Shown here: positions 35,407-44,588 of the stretch, piece by piece
Layout: the number at the start of each line of letters is the position of its first letter
How positions within the stretch are numbered: the stretch's first letter is position 1
Origin: Veillonella rodentium
GTDB lineage: Bacteria; Bacillota; Negativicutes; Veillonellales; Veillonellaceae
DNA length: 64,000 bases
Assembly (NCBI RefSeq): GCF_900187285.1
Contig: NZ_LT906470.1
Coordinates: 293,501 to 357,500, forward strand
Direction of reading: 5' to 3'
Position numbers and translations under genes: made by a program
Notes under the pieces: generated by a model
What the model was told of the DNA's origin: nothing
Database searches by the model: none
What the model saw: the letters and a program-made list of their open reading frames with translations, nothing else

Positions 35407-35442
35407 AACCGCAAGGCCGTTTGTCCTTGCGGTTATTTTTTT
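35407..35442 (+). terminator. Terminator after tRNA-Thr
   Basis: AACCGCAAGG (35407-35416) pairs with CCTTGCGGTT (35425-35434), then ATTTTTTT. Confidence 0.9.
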
Positions 35443-35542
35443 ACATCGATGGCATAGTGTGCATCGGTATTAAAAATATACATTCTGTTCTATAAGCCTA
35501 GGAATAAATAATCTCGAGGCTAAATTGTGGCTTGGTTATATT

Positions 35543-36442
35543 TTACGCGTCGTAGTTTTGCAGCAGCAGTTCCACATTATCTTCGTCGTATTCGATTTGT
35601 TGGGACCATCTGGCGACTTGTTGCAGCGGCTTACCGTTGATGGCACCGGTCATCAGGATATACTCCGTGCCGTCTTTTGCATAATCGAGCAAAGCTTCCA
35701 GGGAATGGTCGGCGAGCATATCGATTTGGCGATACAGAATATATTGATAGACTTTATTGAAAAATGTCGCATCATATTGTGTTTTACCGTCAGTTTTTAC
35801 ATAGTTCGTAACCGTATCAACTAAGATCGATATACGGGCAGAAAGGTCGTTTAACTGGACTGTCCATTTTGCATCGATCGGTTCTGTCGTTTTGTAGAGA
35901 CTCAACAGGTTCGCATAATAGTCTGCGCTCGGTGTCGGTGTATATTGTAAAAGTTCAGGCTCTAAGCCAAGTCCGAGCAGCTGAAACACATTTAATAACG
36001 TTATTGTCTCATCCGTATCGAATTCGTTGTCGTCGTCCTCGATAGTAAATTGTAAGGCGTCTCGCTCCAACAGTTCGACGGAGGCCTCACAGGCAAGACC
36101 TACTCCGCAAAGCTCCAAGTCCTCGATATATTTATAGAATCTCGGATGCATGTGACATGTTTCGCAGAGGCCTTCTTCGCCGAGTTCTAAGACGACCTTG
36201 CATAAACCTTGTTCGTTTAGTAACGGACAATACGGTTTTTTATCGGTAAAGACAAAGTGGCTGCCGTCATCGTCGACGGTTATGGCGCTGCGCAAGCTTT
36301 CACCAAGAGGTCCGGGCATCGTCCGATAACGCCGGGCGGTGGCCTCATCGATGTCGATAGTCCATAGTTGGCAGCATGTATTTTCGCATTTGTCGGCCTT
36401 GCATTGAAATGTATGGTAAATGGTTGGATAAATTGAAATCAT
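35543..36442 (-). CDS. FliB-like cysteine-cluster protein (flagellin lysine-N-methylase family)
   Basis: A 299-residue protein with an N-terminal Cys cluster: CKADKCENTCCQLWTIDID (Cys about 14, 19, 23, 24), then CPLLNEQGLCKV and LCETCHMHPRFY. This is the signature of the family named after Salmonella FliB, which methylates lysines of flagellin; the cluster probably binds metal or Fe-S. No flagellar genes are in the window and Veillonella-like organisms are not motile, so a different substrate is likely. The C-terminal half is helical and not informative. ATG 36442. The nearest gene, a PepSY protein, is divergent across 156 bases. Confidence 0.75.
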   Translation of the reverse strand: MISIYPTIYHTFQCKADKCENTCCQLWTIDIDEATARRYRTMPGPLGESLRSAITVDDDGSHFVFTDKKPYCPLLNEQGLCKVVLELGEEGLCETCHMHPRFYKYIEDLELCGVGLACEASVELLERDALQFTIEDDDNEFDTDETITLLNVFQLLGLGLEPELLQYTPTPSADYYANLLSLYKTTEPIDAKWTVQLNDLSARISILVDTVTNYVKTDGKTQYDATFFNKVYQYILYRQIDMLADHSLEALLDYAKDGTEYILMTGAINGKPLQQVARWSQQIEYDEDNVELLLQNYDA

Positions 36443-36598
36443 AAATGCTCACTTGTAAAGGGATAATAATACTATATGCATTGTATCACGGACGCTAATT
36501 TTACGCATCGAAAATTATTATGTTTGAAACTGATGAATATAGTGTATAATTGTAATATATAGTGTATAGATACATGTGCTTTATGTATGGAGGAACTT

Positions 36599-37162
36599 AT
36601 GAAATCTTTATTTGTAAAAGGTAGTTTAGTTTTAGCGTTAGCCGCTGCGTTCGGCATGCCGAATGTGGCATCGGCGAAATTGGTGCCTGTTCAGCCGACC
36701 GTACAGGTCGTTGATGAAAGTCATGCGGCCATTGTAGGGGCCAACGGTTTGTTGAATGCATTTATTCAGAATCATCCTGATGCGGCCATCACGGAAATCT
36801 CCTTTGATGCCGATGGGGGACAGATCAAGTACGAAGTGGATGGCTTCAATGAAAGCGGAAAATATGAGCTCATATATATTTATGCGACCAATCAGATCTT
36901 TGAAAAACGAGACGGGGATTATCGCAAGTCGTTAAATAAGAAGGCCTTTAATCCTCGCCAGATCCTACCGCCTGCAGCGGTCGTGAATTTCGCGTTTGCC
37001 CAGACTAAAGGTCGCGCTGTAAGCCTTAACAGCTGGTCCGTACATAACGAACACCGTAAACCGGTTTACAAGGTTGTATTCGGAACCGATGATTCTCATG
37101 AGGTAGCGGTGCGCATAGATGCTATGACCGGTAAATTGTTATCCGTTAAATTTGATGATTAA
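36599..37162 (+). CDS. Secreted PepSY-like protein
   Basis: A 187-residue exported protein. It has a signal peptide (1 to about 25, ending VASA) and two PepSY-like alpha-beta units: VGANGLLNAFIQNHPDAAITEISFDADGGQIKYEVDGF, and a second with PAAVVNFAFAQTKGRAVSLNSWSVHNE...VRIDAMTGKLLSV. PepSY domains often occur in secreted regulators of peptidases, but the target here is unknown. ATG 36599 follows GGAGG; ATG 36587 precedes that site. It is similar in plan to the products of 37527-38519 and 57796-58389, so this is a local paralog family. Confidence 0.78.
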   Translation: MKSLFVKGSLVLALAAAFGMPNVASAKLVPVQPTVQVVDESHAAIVGANGLLNAFIQNHPDAAITEISFDADGGQIKYEVDGFNESGKYELIYIYATNQIFEKRDGDYRKSLNKKAFNPRQILPPAAVVNFAFAQTKGRAVSLNSWSVHNEHRKPVYKVVFGTDDSHEVAVRIDAMTGKLLSVKFDD

Positions 37163-37171
37163 TATGTAATT

Positions 37172-37217
37172 GTACAGCAGCTCCAATGTCGGATGTATTT
37201 GGAAGCTGCTGTTTTTT
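37172..37217 (+). terminator. Terminator after the first PepSY gene
   Basis: ACAGCAGCT pairs with AGCTGCTGT around a loop of about 20 bases (37172 to about 37211), followed by TTTTT. Confidence 0.8.
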
Positions 37218-37297
37218 GTTGTCAGAAATTTTTACGACATTTTTGTGAACGTTTACTCATGAATGATATAACCTGCTGTGATGAGAATGATGCTATC

Positions 37298-37336
37298 AAG
37301 GTCTCTGTCCCGTAAATAAGGGAACAGAGGCCTTTT
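37298..37336 (+). terminator. Additional hairpin before the second PepSY gene
   Basis: AAGGTCTCTGTCCC (37298-37311) pairs imperfectly with GGGAACAGAGGCCTT (about 37320-37334), then TT. It lies in an otherwise empty 364-base region (37163-37526). A weak TTGAAC-N17-TCATAG is possible further on for the next gene. Confidence 0.55.
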
Positions 37337-37526
37337 GTACAGTGTTCATATAGGACTTAAATGGAAACAGAAAATACTGAAGTTTTCTGAAAATTACCGA
37401 TAAATTCATTTTGCTTTCACCGATATAGAGCGAAATTTGAACCCTTCTACATTTTGAGTTCATAGACCCTCTGTAACATGGGTACCAGTTCAACGAAAGA
37501 GAACGACGAAACAGAAGGAGGATATC

Positions 37527-38519
37527 ATGAAGAAGTCTATTTTAAGAAATAGTATAGCCTTAGCAGTAGCAGGTGTATTCGGTGCTACCGTAGCGGTGAC
37601 TGCGGCAGACATAACGCCGGTACCGGTAACTCAACAACAAGAGGAAACCACATCTGTTGCTCCTATGGATCCAACTCCGGTACCGACTGCAACGAAGGGA
37701 ACCGTTGCTGCCGCTAGTGCCGCAACTCCTACAGCTCCTGTGCCTGCGATAGACACTGCAACAGCGGCGAAGGCCCCTGGTCAAACGAAGGTAGTTCGTG
37801 CATCCAACAGAACAGTTGACGCTGTTGATGCTGATACAACAGGATTAAAAGCTGAGAAGGTAACAAAAGCTGACAAGGCCGATAAAGTGATGAAAGCCGA
37901 CAAAGGTGACAAAGCGATTAAAGGTGATAAGGGCGATAAAGCAATCAAACCGATAGATGCGAAAAAGTCCGTAAAACCTGAAAAAGCCGATCCTATTAAA
38001 GGTGAAAAAAATGTCGCTAAAAAAGATGGTAAACAAGTGATGACGAAGAATGTGAAATCTCCGGCTCAACCGTCCGGCGTAGTTGATGAAAACAGCGTAT
38101 TCGTAGTAGGTGCTAACCAGCTATTAGATCAATTTGAAACTAAATACGGTAACTCCAAGATTACCAATGTATCTTTCAAAGCAGAAAACAAAACAGCTGT
38201 CTATGAAGTAGAAGGTTTCAATACAAGTGGTGCACATTCCATGAAATTAGATGTAGCTACAGGTAATGTTACAGAAGGTCCTGCAAAGGCTTATGACAAA
38301 TCCATGGATACAGCTGCTATCGATCCGGGTACCATTTTACCTCCGCATGTAGCTATCAATGCTGCTTATGAACAAACGGGCAATGTAGCGACCGGCATCG
38401 ATTCCTGGTCCGTAGCTAATAAGAACGGAACTCCTTTGTATAATATCCAATTCCATGATGCACAGAATAAACCTGTAAACATCACATTGGATGCGAAAAC
38501 AGGGAAAGCTGTGAAATAA
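37527..38519 (+). CDS. Secreted PepSY-like protein with Lys/Asp repeat stalk
   Basis: A 330-residue exported protein. Signal peptide (1 to about 27), a Pro/Thr/Ala-rich linker (28-90), then a low-complexity region of KADK, KGDK and KAIK units (about 110-150) rich in lysine and aspartate, and two C-terminal PepSY-like units from about 185: VGANQLLDQFETKYGNSKITNVSF and ...HVAINAAYEQTGNVATGIDSWSV...ITLDAKTGKAVK. The C-terminal half matches the 36599-37162 product closely in layout. The basic stalk could bind cell wall or anionic polymers, which is inference. ATG 37527 follows AAGGAGG. The gene is followed by the unusual CA-rich 3' region. Confidence 0.8.
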   Translation: MKKSILRNSIALAVAGVFGATVAVTAADITPVPVTQQQEETTSVAPMDPTPVPTATKGTVAAASAATPTAPVPAIDTATAAKAPGQTKVVRASNRTVDAVDADTTGLKAEKVTKADKADKVMKADKGDKAIKGDKGDKAIKPIDAKKSVKPEKADPIKGEKNVAKKDGKQVMTKNVKSPAQPSGVVDENSVFVVGANQLLDQFETKYGNSKITNVSFKAENKTAVYEVEGFNTSGAHSMKLDVATGNVTEGPAKAYDKSMDTAAIDPGTILPPHVAINAAYEQTGNVATGIDSWSVANKNGTPLYNIQFHDAQNKPVNITLDAKTGKAVK

Positions 38520-38797
38520 GCTTTCCTGGGGCTGTCCCTATGCTGTTGTGAAGAACTCTGAGACACACAGAAAAACACTATACACACAATACACACAAGA
38601 CACACACATAATACACAACACACACATGCGCCCCCTGGATAGGATAGACAAACATTGACTCTCTCCTATGCCGTCTATTGTTCAGGGGGCCCCCCTTATG
38701 AATTCGATTCCTTTCCATTCATAAGTTATACACTATATAATACTCTCTCACAATAAGAACGTAACTTACTTCACGGTAAAACACGTATAGGGAACAG
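38520..38797. other. Region without genes: CA-rich tract and long hairpin
   Basis: Bases 38561-38628 consist largely of CACA/ACAC repeats. They are followed by GCCCCCTG (38630-38637) pairing with CAGGGGGC (38683-38690) around a nested ATAGAC/GTCTAT stem (38644-38649/38673-38678). The remaining sequence to 38797 is unremarkable. It lies in the probable 3' UTR of the PepSY gene. Confidence 0.6.
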
Positions 38798-38836
38798 CAG
38801 AAAAAGGCTCGTCCATGACGGACGGGCCTTTTTCTG
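38798..38836. terminator. Bidirectional terminator near alr
   Basis: CAGAAAAAGGCTCGTCC (38798-38814) pairs with GGACGGGCCTTTTTCTG (38820-38836) with one mismatch. It serves alr (minus) and possibly the PepSY transcript (plus). Confidence 0.88.
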
Positions 38837-38855
38837 TAGTTAATCTTTTCTGTTG

Positions 38856-39968
38856 TTATATATATTGCCGAGGTACTCGTTCCGAGAATCCGCAGAAGAT
38901 TTCGTACGGGATTGTCGATGCGAGGGCCGCAATTTCAAGGGCGGAGATGCTTTCGTGACCCTGTGAGCCGAGCAAAACCACCTTATCCCCCGGTTTAACG
39001 GTAATCGTATTCGGTACGGATACCATGAACTGGTCCATACAGATACGTCCCACTACAGGGCAACGGGTGCCGTGAATGAGAACGGTGCCTCGGTTTGAAA
39101 GACTGCGCGGATAGCCATCCGCATAACCGACGGGGATGGTTGCAATCGTCATCGGTTCCGGCGTTACATACGTGGAGCCGTAGCCGATACCTTCGCCCGC
39201 ATCGAGGTGCTGTACGTGTACGACCTCGCTGTGAAAGGAGAGAACCGGTTTTAGCCCTAAACGATTCGGTACATCAAGGGACGGCATGATGCCGTACTGG
39301 ATGATACCGGGGCGTGCATCCGTAAATAGACTGTCCTTTACAGACAAGAGCCCCGCGCTGTTGGCGAGGGAAAAACGATATTCCGCATCAGGACGAAATG
39401 CACGAATTTCATCGACCATCTTGTGAAATTTTTCCGTCTGGCTGTGCGCATGTGTCTGATCCGCCGCATCGGCATTGCTCATATGTGAAAAGAATCCATC
39501 AACAGCCAGATTTGGATATTGTTCCACCTCTTTGATGAAATCGACGGCGTTTTCGGGACGGATACCGATGCGATGCATGCCTGTATCGACGGCGACAGCG
39601 ACGTTGATAATCATATCGTGATTGTCCGCCACCTGATTAAGTGCCGCTAAATCGGTAGATTCGCATACGGCGGGGATGGAATTTGTATCGGCAATGACTT
39701 CAAAGGATTGCGGCCTTGTGAGCCCTAACAGATAAATTGGGACCATGATACCCGCATGACGCAACGGAATGGCCTCTTCCGGAATGGCCACCGCTAAGGA
39801 CTCGTAGCCTTCTTCGACGGCGATACGGCCCATCATAACGCTGCCGTGGCCGTAGCCGTTGGCTTTGATGACCGCCGTAGAGGTACTCCACTCCGGTAAG
39901 CTGTCTTTAATTTTACGCAAGTTCTCGCGAACGAGACTTGTATTGATGGTTAAATAGGTAGGTCTCAT
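38856..39968 (-). CDS. alr: Alanine racemase
   Basis: A 370-residue fold-type III PLP enzyme interconverting L- and D-alanine for peptidoglycan. The PLP-Lys is in AVIKANGYGHG (Lys about 35; the usual Ala before Tyr is Gly here) and the catalytic Tyr is in the GEGIGYGSTYV motif of the C-terminal domain. ATG 39968 (MRPTYLTI) is preceded by GAGGAAG on the minus strand; a TTG at 39980 is an unlikely alternative. It is a single-gene unit ending at a bidirectional terminator. Confidence 0.95.
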   Translation of the reverse strand: MRPTYLTINTSLVRENLRKIKDSLPEWSTSTAVIKANGYGHGSVMMGRIAVEEGYESLAVAIPEEAIPLRHAGIMVPIYLLGLTRPQSFEVIADTNSIPAVCESTDLAALNQVADNHDMIINVAVAVDTGMHRIGIRPENAVDFIKEVEQYPNLAVDGFFSHMSNADAADQTHAHSQTEKFHKMVDEIRAFRPDAEYRFSLANSAGLLSVKDSLFTDARPGIIQYGIMPSLDVPNRLGLKPVLSFHSEVVHVQHLDAGEGIGYGSTYVTPEPMTIATIPVGYADGYPRSLSNRGTVLIHGTRCPVVGRICMDQFMVSVPNTITVKPGDKVVLLGSQGHESISALEIAALASTIPYEIFCGFSERVPRQYI

Positions 39969-40126
39969 GGTCTTCCTCAATTCTATGTAACATTACTTTT
40001 ATTGTATAACTTTTAAGGAATTACACAATACTTTTATGAAAGAAATTTATAATTTCTATGTAGTATAATTAATATATATGTTATTAAAAGTTTTCTATAA
40101 TTGTACAAGAATTTGAGGAGGCTCTC

Positions 40127-41080
40127 ATGAATGAACGCGTGGTAGTGGTAAATGCCAGTAAAATGAATTACGATAAAGCCTTAGATTTTTCCATATTATC
40201 TAATGATGTACAGGTTTATGATAATAGTACAAATGCTGAGCTTATTGAACGGATTCAAGGTGCTCGTGTTGTTGTTACAAAAGAAATACCCGTTGATGCT
40301 GACTTGCTTTTAAAGTTCCCTGATACTGTGAAACTCATTGTAGAAGCGGGAACAGGCTATAATAATATCGACCTTAATGCGGCGAAAGCAAAGGGGATCA
40401 CCGTATGCAATATTCCGGCCTATAGCACGGAACGTGTCGCACATACGGTGATTATGATGATCCTTAATTTTGCATCCACCATGCAGCAGCAGATTGTGAT
40501 GCTTGCGAAAGGGGACCGCAGTAATTTTACAAAATATCTACAGGTGAGTCATACAGAAGTTAATGGTAAAACGTTAGGTGTTATCGGTGCCGGTCACATC
40601 GGTATGGAAGTGGTAAAAGTGGCGAAAGCTCTGGGTATGAATATTCTTATTCATACACGCACACCAAAGGCTGATGGCGACGGTATTCGTTATGTGAGCC
40701 TTGATGAATTGCTAGCTAATAGTGATTATATTACATTACATTGCCCATTGAATGACCAGACTAAACATCTTATTAATAAAGAAGCAATCTCTAAGATGAA
40801 GCCTAATGCGGTCATTGTGAATACCGGTCGTGGTCCCCTCATTAATGAAGCGGACCTCTGTGAAGCATTAGCAGCTAAACGTATCGCTGGGGCAGGTCTT
40901 GATGTACAGGAGGTGGAGCCGCCTGCAGAGGACAGTCCTCTCTATACACTTGATAATGTTATCATTACTCCGCACATGGGTTGGAAAGGCCTTGAAACAC
41001 GTCAACGGCTCGTAGGTATTATCCGAGATAATGTGCAGGCCTTCTTTAAAGGTGAACCGATTAATGTAGTATCTAAATAA
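40127..41080 (+). CDS. D-isomer-specific 2-hydroxyacid dehydrogenase
   Basis: A 317-residue NAD(P)-dependent enzyme with the N-terminal catalytic lobe and a nucleotide domain carrying GVIGAGHIGMEV (about 155-166). The catalytic residues appear in VNTGRGPLINEADL (Arg), DVQEVEPP (Glu) and ITPHMGWKGLETRQRL (His). The W after the catalytic His region resembles hydroxypyruvate/glycerate-type enzymes more than D-lactate dehydrogenases, but the substrate is not certain. ATG 40127 follows GAGGAGG. It is a single gene with a terminator-like hairpin downstream at 41183. Confidence 0.82.
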   Translation: MNERVVVVNASKMNYDKALDFSILSNDVQVYDNSTNAELIERIQGARVVVTKEIPVDADLLLKFPDTVKLIVEAGTGYNNIDLNAAKAKGITVCNIPAYSTERVAHTVIMMILNFASTMQQQIVMLAKGDRSNFTKYLQVSHTEVNGKTLGVIGAGHIGMEVVKVAKALGMNILIHTRTPKADGDGIRYVSLDELLANSDYITLHCPLNDQTKHLINKEAISKMKPNAVIVNTGRGPLINEADLCEALAAKRIAGAGLDVQEVEPPAEDSPLYTLDNVIITPHMGWKGLETRQRLVGIIRDNVQAFFKGEPINVVSK

Positions 41081-41182
41081 AATAGATATTAGAATAAACT
41101 GAATATAAAAGAGAATAATGCACTGATAATACCGAAATCAGTATACCAACTGAAGACATCAAAATAGTCTATAAACGCAATA

Positions 41183-41214
41183 AGAGCCGTCCCCGGTTGT
41201 AAGGGGGCGGCTCT
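41183..41214. terminator. Hairpin between dehydrogenase and pflA
   Basis: AGAGCCGTCCCC (41183-41194) pairs with GGGGGCGGCTCT (41203-41214). The T-run is weak on both sides. Confidence 0.6.
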
Positions 41215-41295
41215 ATTGATTAGGGCAATATCATAGATCAAGTCCTAGTATATATGAGTATATATATCAAGGGAGGTAGTTATCCTCAAACTTGA

Positions 41296-42072
41296 TTATG
41301 ATTGTTGTTGTGTTTTGATGGGACTCCACCAATGGCGACGGTAGGCCTTGATGCCTTCCAATACTGTTTTTGAAGCCTGTGCAGCCATATCCTTTGTTGC
41401 GGCGGGTATGTCCTCAAGGCGATAGTCAATACCTAGTTCCTTGTATTTGGCAACCCCCATAACGTGGTAGGGAAGGCAGTCAACAGCTTGTAAATTCTTC
41501 AGAGTCCCCAGATAAAATCCTAGCCGATAGTGTCGATCGGCATTATCCGTAATGGTCGGAACCACTACGTGGCGAACCCAAATCGGAACTTCCACGTCAG
41601 CCGTCAATCTGGCAAACCCGAGTATGGGCTCCAACGGTTTACCCGTTAACCATAGATGCTTGGCTGGATCGATTTCTTTCAGATCTAGGATGACGAGACT
41701 GGTGACATTGAGCAATTTACGGTAGGCCACCTCCTGGTGGGGATCAAAACAGATTCCACTTGTATCTAAACAGGTATGGACGTTTCTTTCACGGAAATAT
41801 GTGAAAAGCTCGATAACAAAATCGATTTGCATGAGAGCTTCCCCACCGGTGACGGTGATACCTCCATTAGTATAAAATTGGCGGTTACGTTCGTACTGGT
41901 CCCATAATTCCTGAACGGTCATGAATTTAGCGTCCGCGCTGTCTTCATTCCACGTGTCGGGATTATGACAATAAGCACAGCGCATGGGACATCCTTGCAG
42001 GAATACCACCATGCGCATGCCCGGACCGTCAACCGTACCCATCGTTTCAACCGAATGAATACGTCCTGTCAT
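41296..42072 (-). CDS. pflA: Pyruvate formate-lyase activating enzyme
   Basis: A 258-residue radical SAM enzyme that generates the glycyl radical on pyruvate formate-lyase. The CxxxCxxC cluster motif is CPMRCAYCHNPDTW (Cys about 28, 32, 35), preceded by GTVDGPGMRMVVFLQGC; the SAM-binding GGITVTGGEAL and the DTSG and DLKEID segments are present. ATG 42072 follows GAGG on the minus strand. It lies 12 bases after the separately encoded glycyl-radical domain and is the last gene of the PFL operon. Here it must act on the small subunit, which carries the target Gly. Confidence 0.95.
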   Translation of the reverse strand: MTGRIHSVETMGTVDGPGMRMVVFLQGCPMRCAYCHNPDTWNEDSADAKFMTVQELWDQYERNRQFYTNGGITVTGGEALMQIDFVIELFTYFRERNVHTCLDTSGICFDPHQEVAYRKLLNVTSLVILDLKEIDPAKHLWLTGKPLEPILGFARLTADVEVPIWVRHVVVPTITDNADRHYRLGFYLGTLKNLQAVDCLPYHVMGVAKYKELGIDYRLEDIPAATKDMAAQASKTVLEGIKAYRRHWWSPIKTQQQS

Positions 42073-42084
42073 AGAAAACCTCGA

Positions 42085-42321
42085 TTAGATACGTTGGTGG
42101 AAGGTACGGGAAATAACTTCGTCCTGTTGCTGTTTTGTCAATTTGTTAAAGTGCACCGCATAACCGGATACACGAATCGTCAATTGAGGATACAACTCAG
42201 GATGTTTTTGGGCGTCTAACAATGTTTCGCGAGTAAACACGTTGACGTTCAAATGATGGCCGCCCTTTTGGGAATAACCATCCAATAACTCTACCAAGTT
42301 ATCAACTTGTTGGTTGCTCAT
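42085..42321 (-). CDS. Stand-alone glycyl-radical domain of pyruvate formate-lyase
   Basis: A 78-residue protein identical in plan to the C-terminus of a canonical [23 protein letters not shown], then [20 protein letters not shown] and the radical loop RVSGYAVHF with the radical Gly at residue 53, followed by [17 protein letters not shown]. The 5' side has its own very strong AAAGGAGG and ATG. The 75-base gap to the upstream PFL gene contains an in-frame stop and a new ribosome site, so this is a real separate gene, not a sequencing frameshift. It resembles GrcA (YfiD), but no full-length PFL is in the window. It likely completes the large subunit. Confidence 0.88.
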   Translation of the reverse strand: MSNQQVDNLVELLDGYSQKGGHHLNVNVFTRETLLDAQKHPELYPQLTIRVSGYAVHFNKLTKQQQDEVISRTFHQRI

Positions 42322-42396
42322 GGGTATAACCTCCTTTCAACCAAGATTGACACTCGTATCGATGCCGGTGAAAGCAGTTCGATACCGTGGAAGATA

Positions 42397-44514
42397 TTAT
42401 TTATCTTCCTCTATAGTAACATTTGGTTCACTGCATGCGAAATTTGTATTGGCGTTAGGCAGTTGAGAAGGGTCTAACTCAATATCAAAATCGCTCAGGG
42501 AAACAAATGTTTCACCAGATTTACCCAATGCGTCCGGAATGATGGAGAAAGTATTGGAGATACCGTCAGAGCAATCACGCCATGGCATTTTAGCTACGGA
42601 TGCCAACGAGGATACGGCGCCGTGAGAGTCGCGACCGTGCATAGGGTTAGCGCCCGGAGCGAAAGCTTCACCTGCTTTACGACCGTCCGGAGTCGAACCT
42701 GTTGCGGTACCGTATACGACGTTGGAAGTAATTGTTAACAAGCTCATAGTAGGAACGGATTGACGGTAGGTAGGGTGTTTGCGGATCTTGTTCATGAATG
42801 TGGAAACAACCATAGCCGCTAAGCTATCTACACGGTCGTCATCGTTACCGTATTTAGGGAAGTCACCTTCCGTTTCAAAATCGACGGCGATGCCGTTTTC
42901 ATCTCGAATAGGTTTTACTTTAGCGTATTTAATAGCGGATAAGGAATCGGCTACAACTGAAAGTCCGGCGATACCGGTGGCGAACCAACGTGTCACCTTG
43001 CGGTCATGCAACGCCATTTCCAATTTTTCATAGGCGTATTTATCGTGCATATAATGGATGATGTTCAAAGCGTTTACATATACGCCGGCAAGCCATTCCA
43101 TCATGTCGTCGAATTTTTCCCATACTTCGTCAAAGTCGAGGTATTCCGATGTGATAGGACGATATTTAGGACCGATCTGCTTTTTAAGCTTTTCGTCTAC
43201 GCCGCCGTTGATAGCGTACAGTAAGCATTTCGCAAGGTTGGAACGGGCTCCGAAGAACTGCATTTCCTTACCGATGCGCATTGGGGATACGCAACATGCG
43301 ATAGCGTAGTCATCTCCGGAGTTAGGGCGCATCAATTCGTCATTTTCATATTGAATAGAAGATGTGGCGATGGATAACTTCGCGCAGAAACGGCGGAAGC
43401 CGATCGGCATACGAGGGGACCACAATACCGTGAGATTCGGTTCCGGTGCAGGTCCCAAGTTTTGTAATGTATGTAAGTAACGGAAGGACATCCTGGACAC
43501 TAACGTACGACCGTCGGTACCCATACCGCCGATGGATTCAGTAGTCCATACAGGGTCACCGGTAAATAAGTTGTTGTATTCATGAATACGTGCGAAACGT
43601 ACCATGCGCAATTTCATGATGAAATGGTCTACGAATTCCTGAATTTGTTCCTCTGTATATGTACCGTTGCGAAGATCGCGTTCCGCATAGATGTCGAGGA
43701 ATGTGGAGTTACGTCCGATAGACATAGCCGCACCGTTCTGTTCCTTAACGGCACCGAGATAGCCGAAGTAAATCCATTGCATCGCTTCGCGTACATCTTT
43801 TGCCGGTTCGGAAATGTCGTAGCCGTAGGAGGCCGCCATCTCTTTTAATTCTTTCAGAGAACGGATCTGATCTTTGATTTCTTCGCGATCGCGGATGACA
43901 TCCTCCAGCATATCACCCATGGTGATAGCAAATTCCTGATTTTTTTCTTCGATGAGGTAATCTACGCCGTAAAGAGCGATACGGCGATAGTCGCCGATGA
44001 TACGCCCGCGGCTATACGCATCAGGTAGGCCCGTTACGATATGCGCTGTACGAGCTGCACGCATTTCCGGTGTATATACGTCGAATACACCGTCATTGTG
44101 AGTTTTGCGATGTGTTTTGAAGAAGGCTTCCGTTTGGGGATCCATTTTAAAACCGTATTCTTCGATAGCGGATTTTGCCGTACGCAGACCGCCATATGGG
44201 AACATAGCGCGTTTTAAAGGCTTGTCCGTTTGTAAACCGACGATGGTTTCAAGGTCTTTGTCGATATATCCTGGCGCGTGCGCAGTGATGTGGGTTGCCA
44301 CGGAAGTGTCGGCATCAAGCATGCCGCCTTTTTCGCGTTCTTCTTCGTAAAGCTTCAGTACCTGGTTCCACAATTTTGTGGTTCGTTCTGTAGGACCGGC
44401 AAGAAAGGAGTCGTCCCCTTCATAGGGGATATAATTTCTCTGAATAAAGTCACGTACGTCAATGGCTTTATCCCACACACCTGTGTTAAAATCTTTCCAT
44501 GCAGTATGTTGCAT
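42397..44514 (-). CDS. pflB: Pyruvate formate-lyase large subunit lacking the glycyl-radical domain
   Basis: A 705-residue protein matching PFL from its N-terminus ([33 protein letters not shown]) through the active-site Cys-Cys pair in [23 protein letters not shown] (Cys407-Cys408). It ends soon after [17 protein letters not shown] with an unusual acidic tail ([11 protein letters not shown]). A canonical PFL continues for about 60 more residues containing the radical Gly; those are encoded by the next gene. ATG 44514 (MQHTAW) follows GGAGGTGC; an upstream in-frame start at 44586 is unsupported. The enzyme makes acetyl-CoA and formate from pyruvate and CoA. Confidence 0.93.
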   Translation of the reverse strand: MQHTAWKDFNTGVWDKAIDVRDFIQRNYIPYEGDDSFLAGPTERTTKLWNQVLKLYEEEREKGGMLDADTSVATHITAHAPGYIDKDLETIVGLQTDKPLKRAMFPYGGLRTAKSAIEEYGFKMDPQTEAFFKTHRKTHNDGVFDVYTPEMRAARTAHIVTGLPDAYSRGRIIGDYRRIALYGVDYLIEEKNQEFAITMGDMLEDVIRDREEIKDQIRSLKELKEMAASYGYDISEPAKDVREAMQWIYFGYLGAVKEQNGAAMSIGRNSTFLDIYAERDLRNGTYTEEQIQEFVDHFIMKLRMVRFARIHEYNNLFTGDPVWTTESIGGMGTDGRTLVSRMSFRYLHTLQNLGPAPEPNLTVLWSPRMPIGFRRFCAKLSIATSSIQYENDELMRPNSGDDYAIACCVSPMRIGKEMQFFGARSNLAKCLLYAINGGVDEKLKKQIGPKYRPITSEYLDFDEVWEKFDDMMEWLAGVYVNALNIIHYMHDKYAYEKLEMALHDRKVTRWFATGIAGLSVVADSLSAIKYAKVKPIRDENGIAVDFETEGDFPKYGNDDDRVDSLAAMVVSTFMNKIRKHPTYRQSVPTMSLLTITSNVVYGTATGSTPDGRKAGEAFAPGANPMHGRDSHGAVSSLASVAKMPWRDCSDGISNTFSIIPDALGKSGETFVSLSDFDIELDPSQLPNANTNFACSEPNVTIEEDK

Positions 44515-44559
44515 CTTGCACCTCCATAAATGGATATAAGTATAGATTTCTATGCCTAT

Positions 44560-44588
44560 AGTGTACAATGTTTGTAACAATTCCACAA
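44560..44588 (-). promoter_or_regulatory. Candidate promoter of the PFL operon
   Basis: On the minus strand TTGTGG (44588-44583), a 17-base spacer and TACACT (44565-44560), about 50 bases before the PFL start. Confidence 0.5.

Noticed and set aside
38561-38628. CRISPR-like or microsatellite array
   Set aside because: The CACA units are short and irregular, without repeat-spacer structure.
41296-42396. Frameshift explaining the short PFL
   Set aside because: The small gene has its own ribosome site and ATG, and a 75-base untranslated gap separates it from the PFL stop, so it is a designed separate gene.
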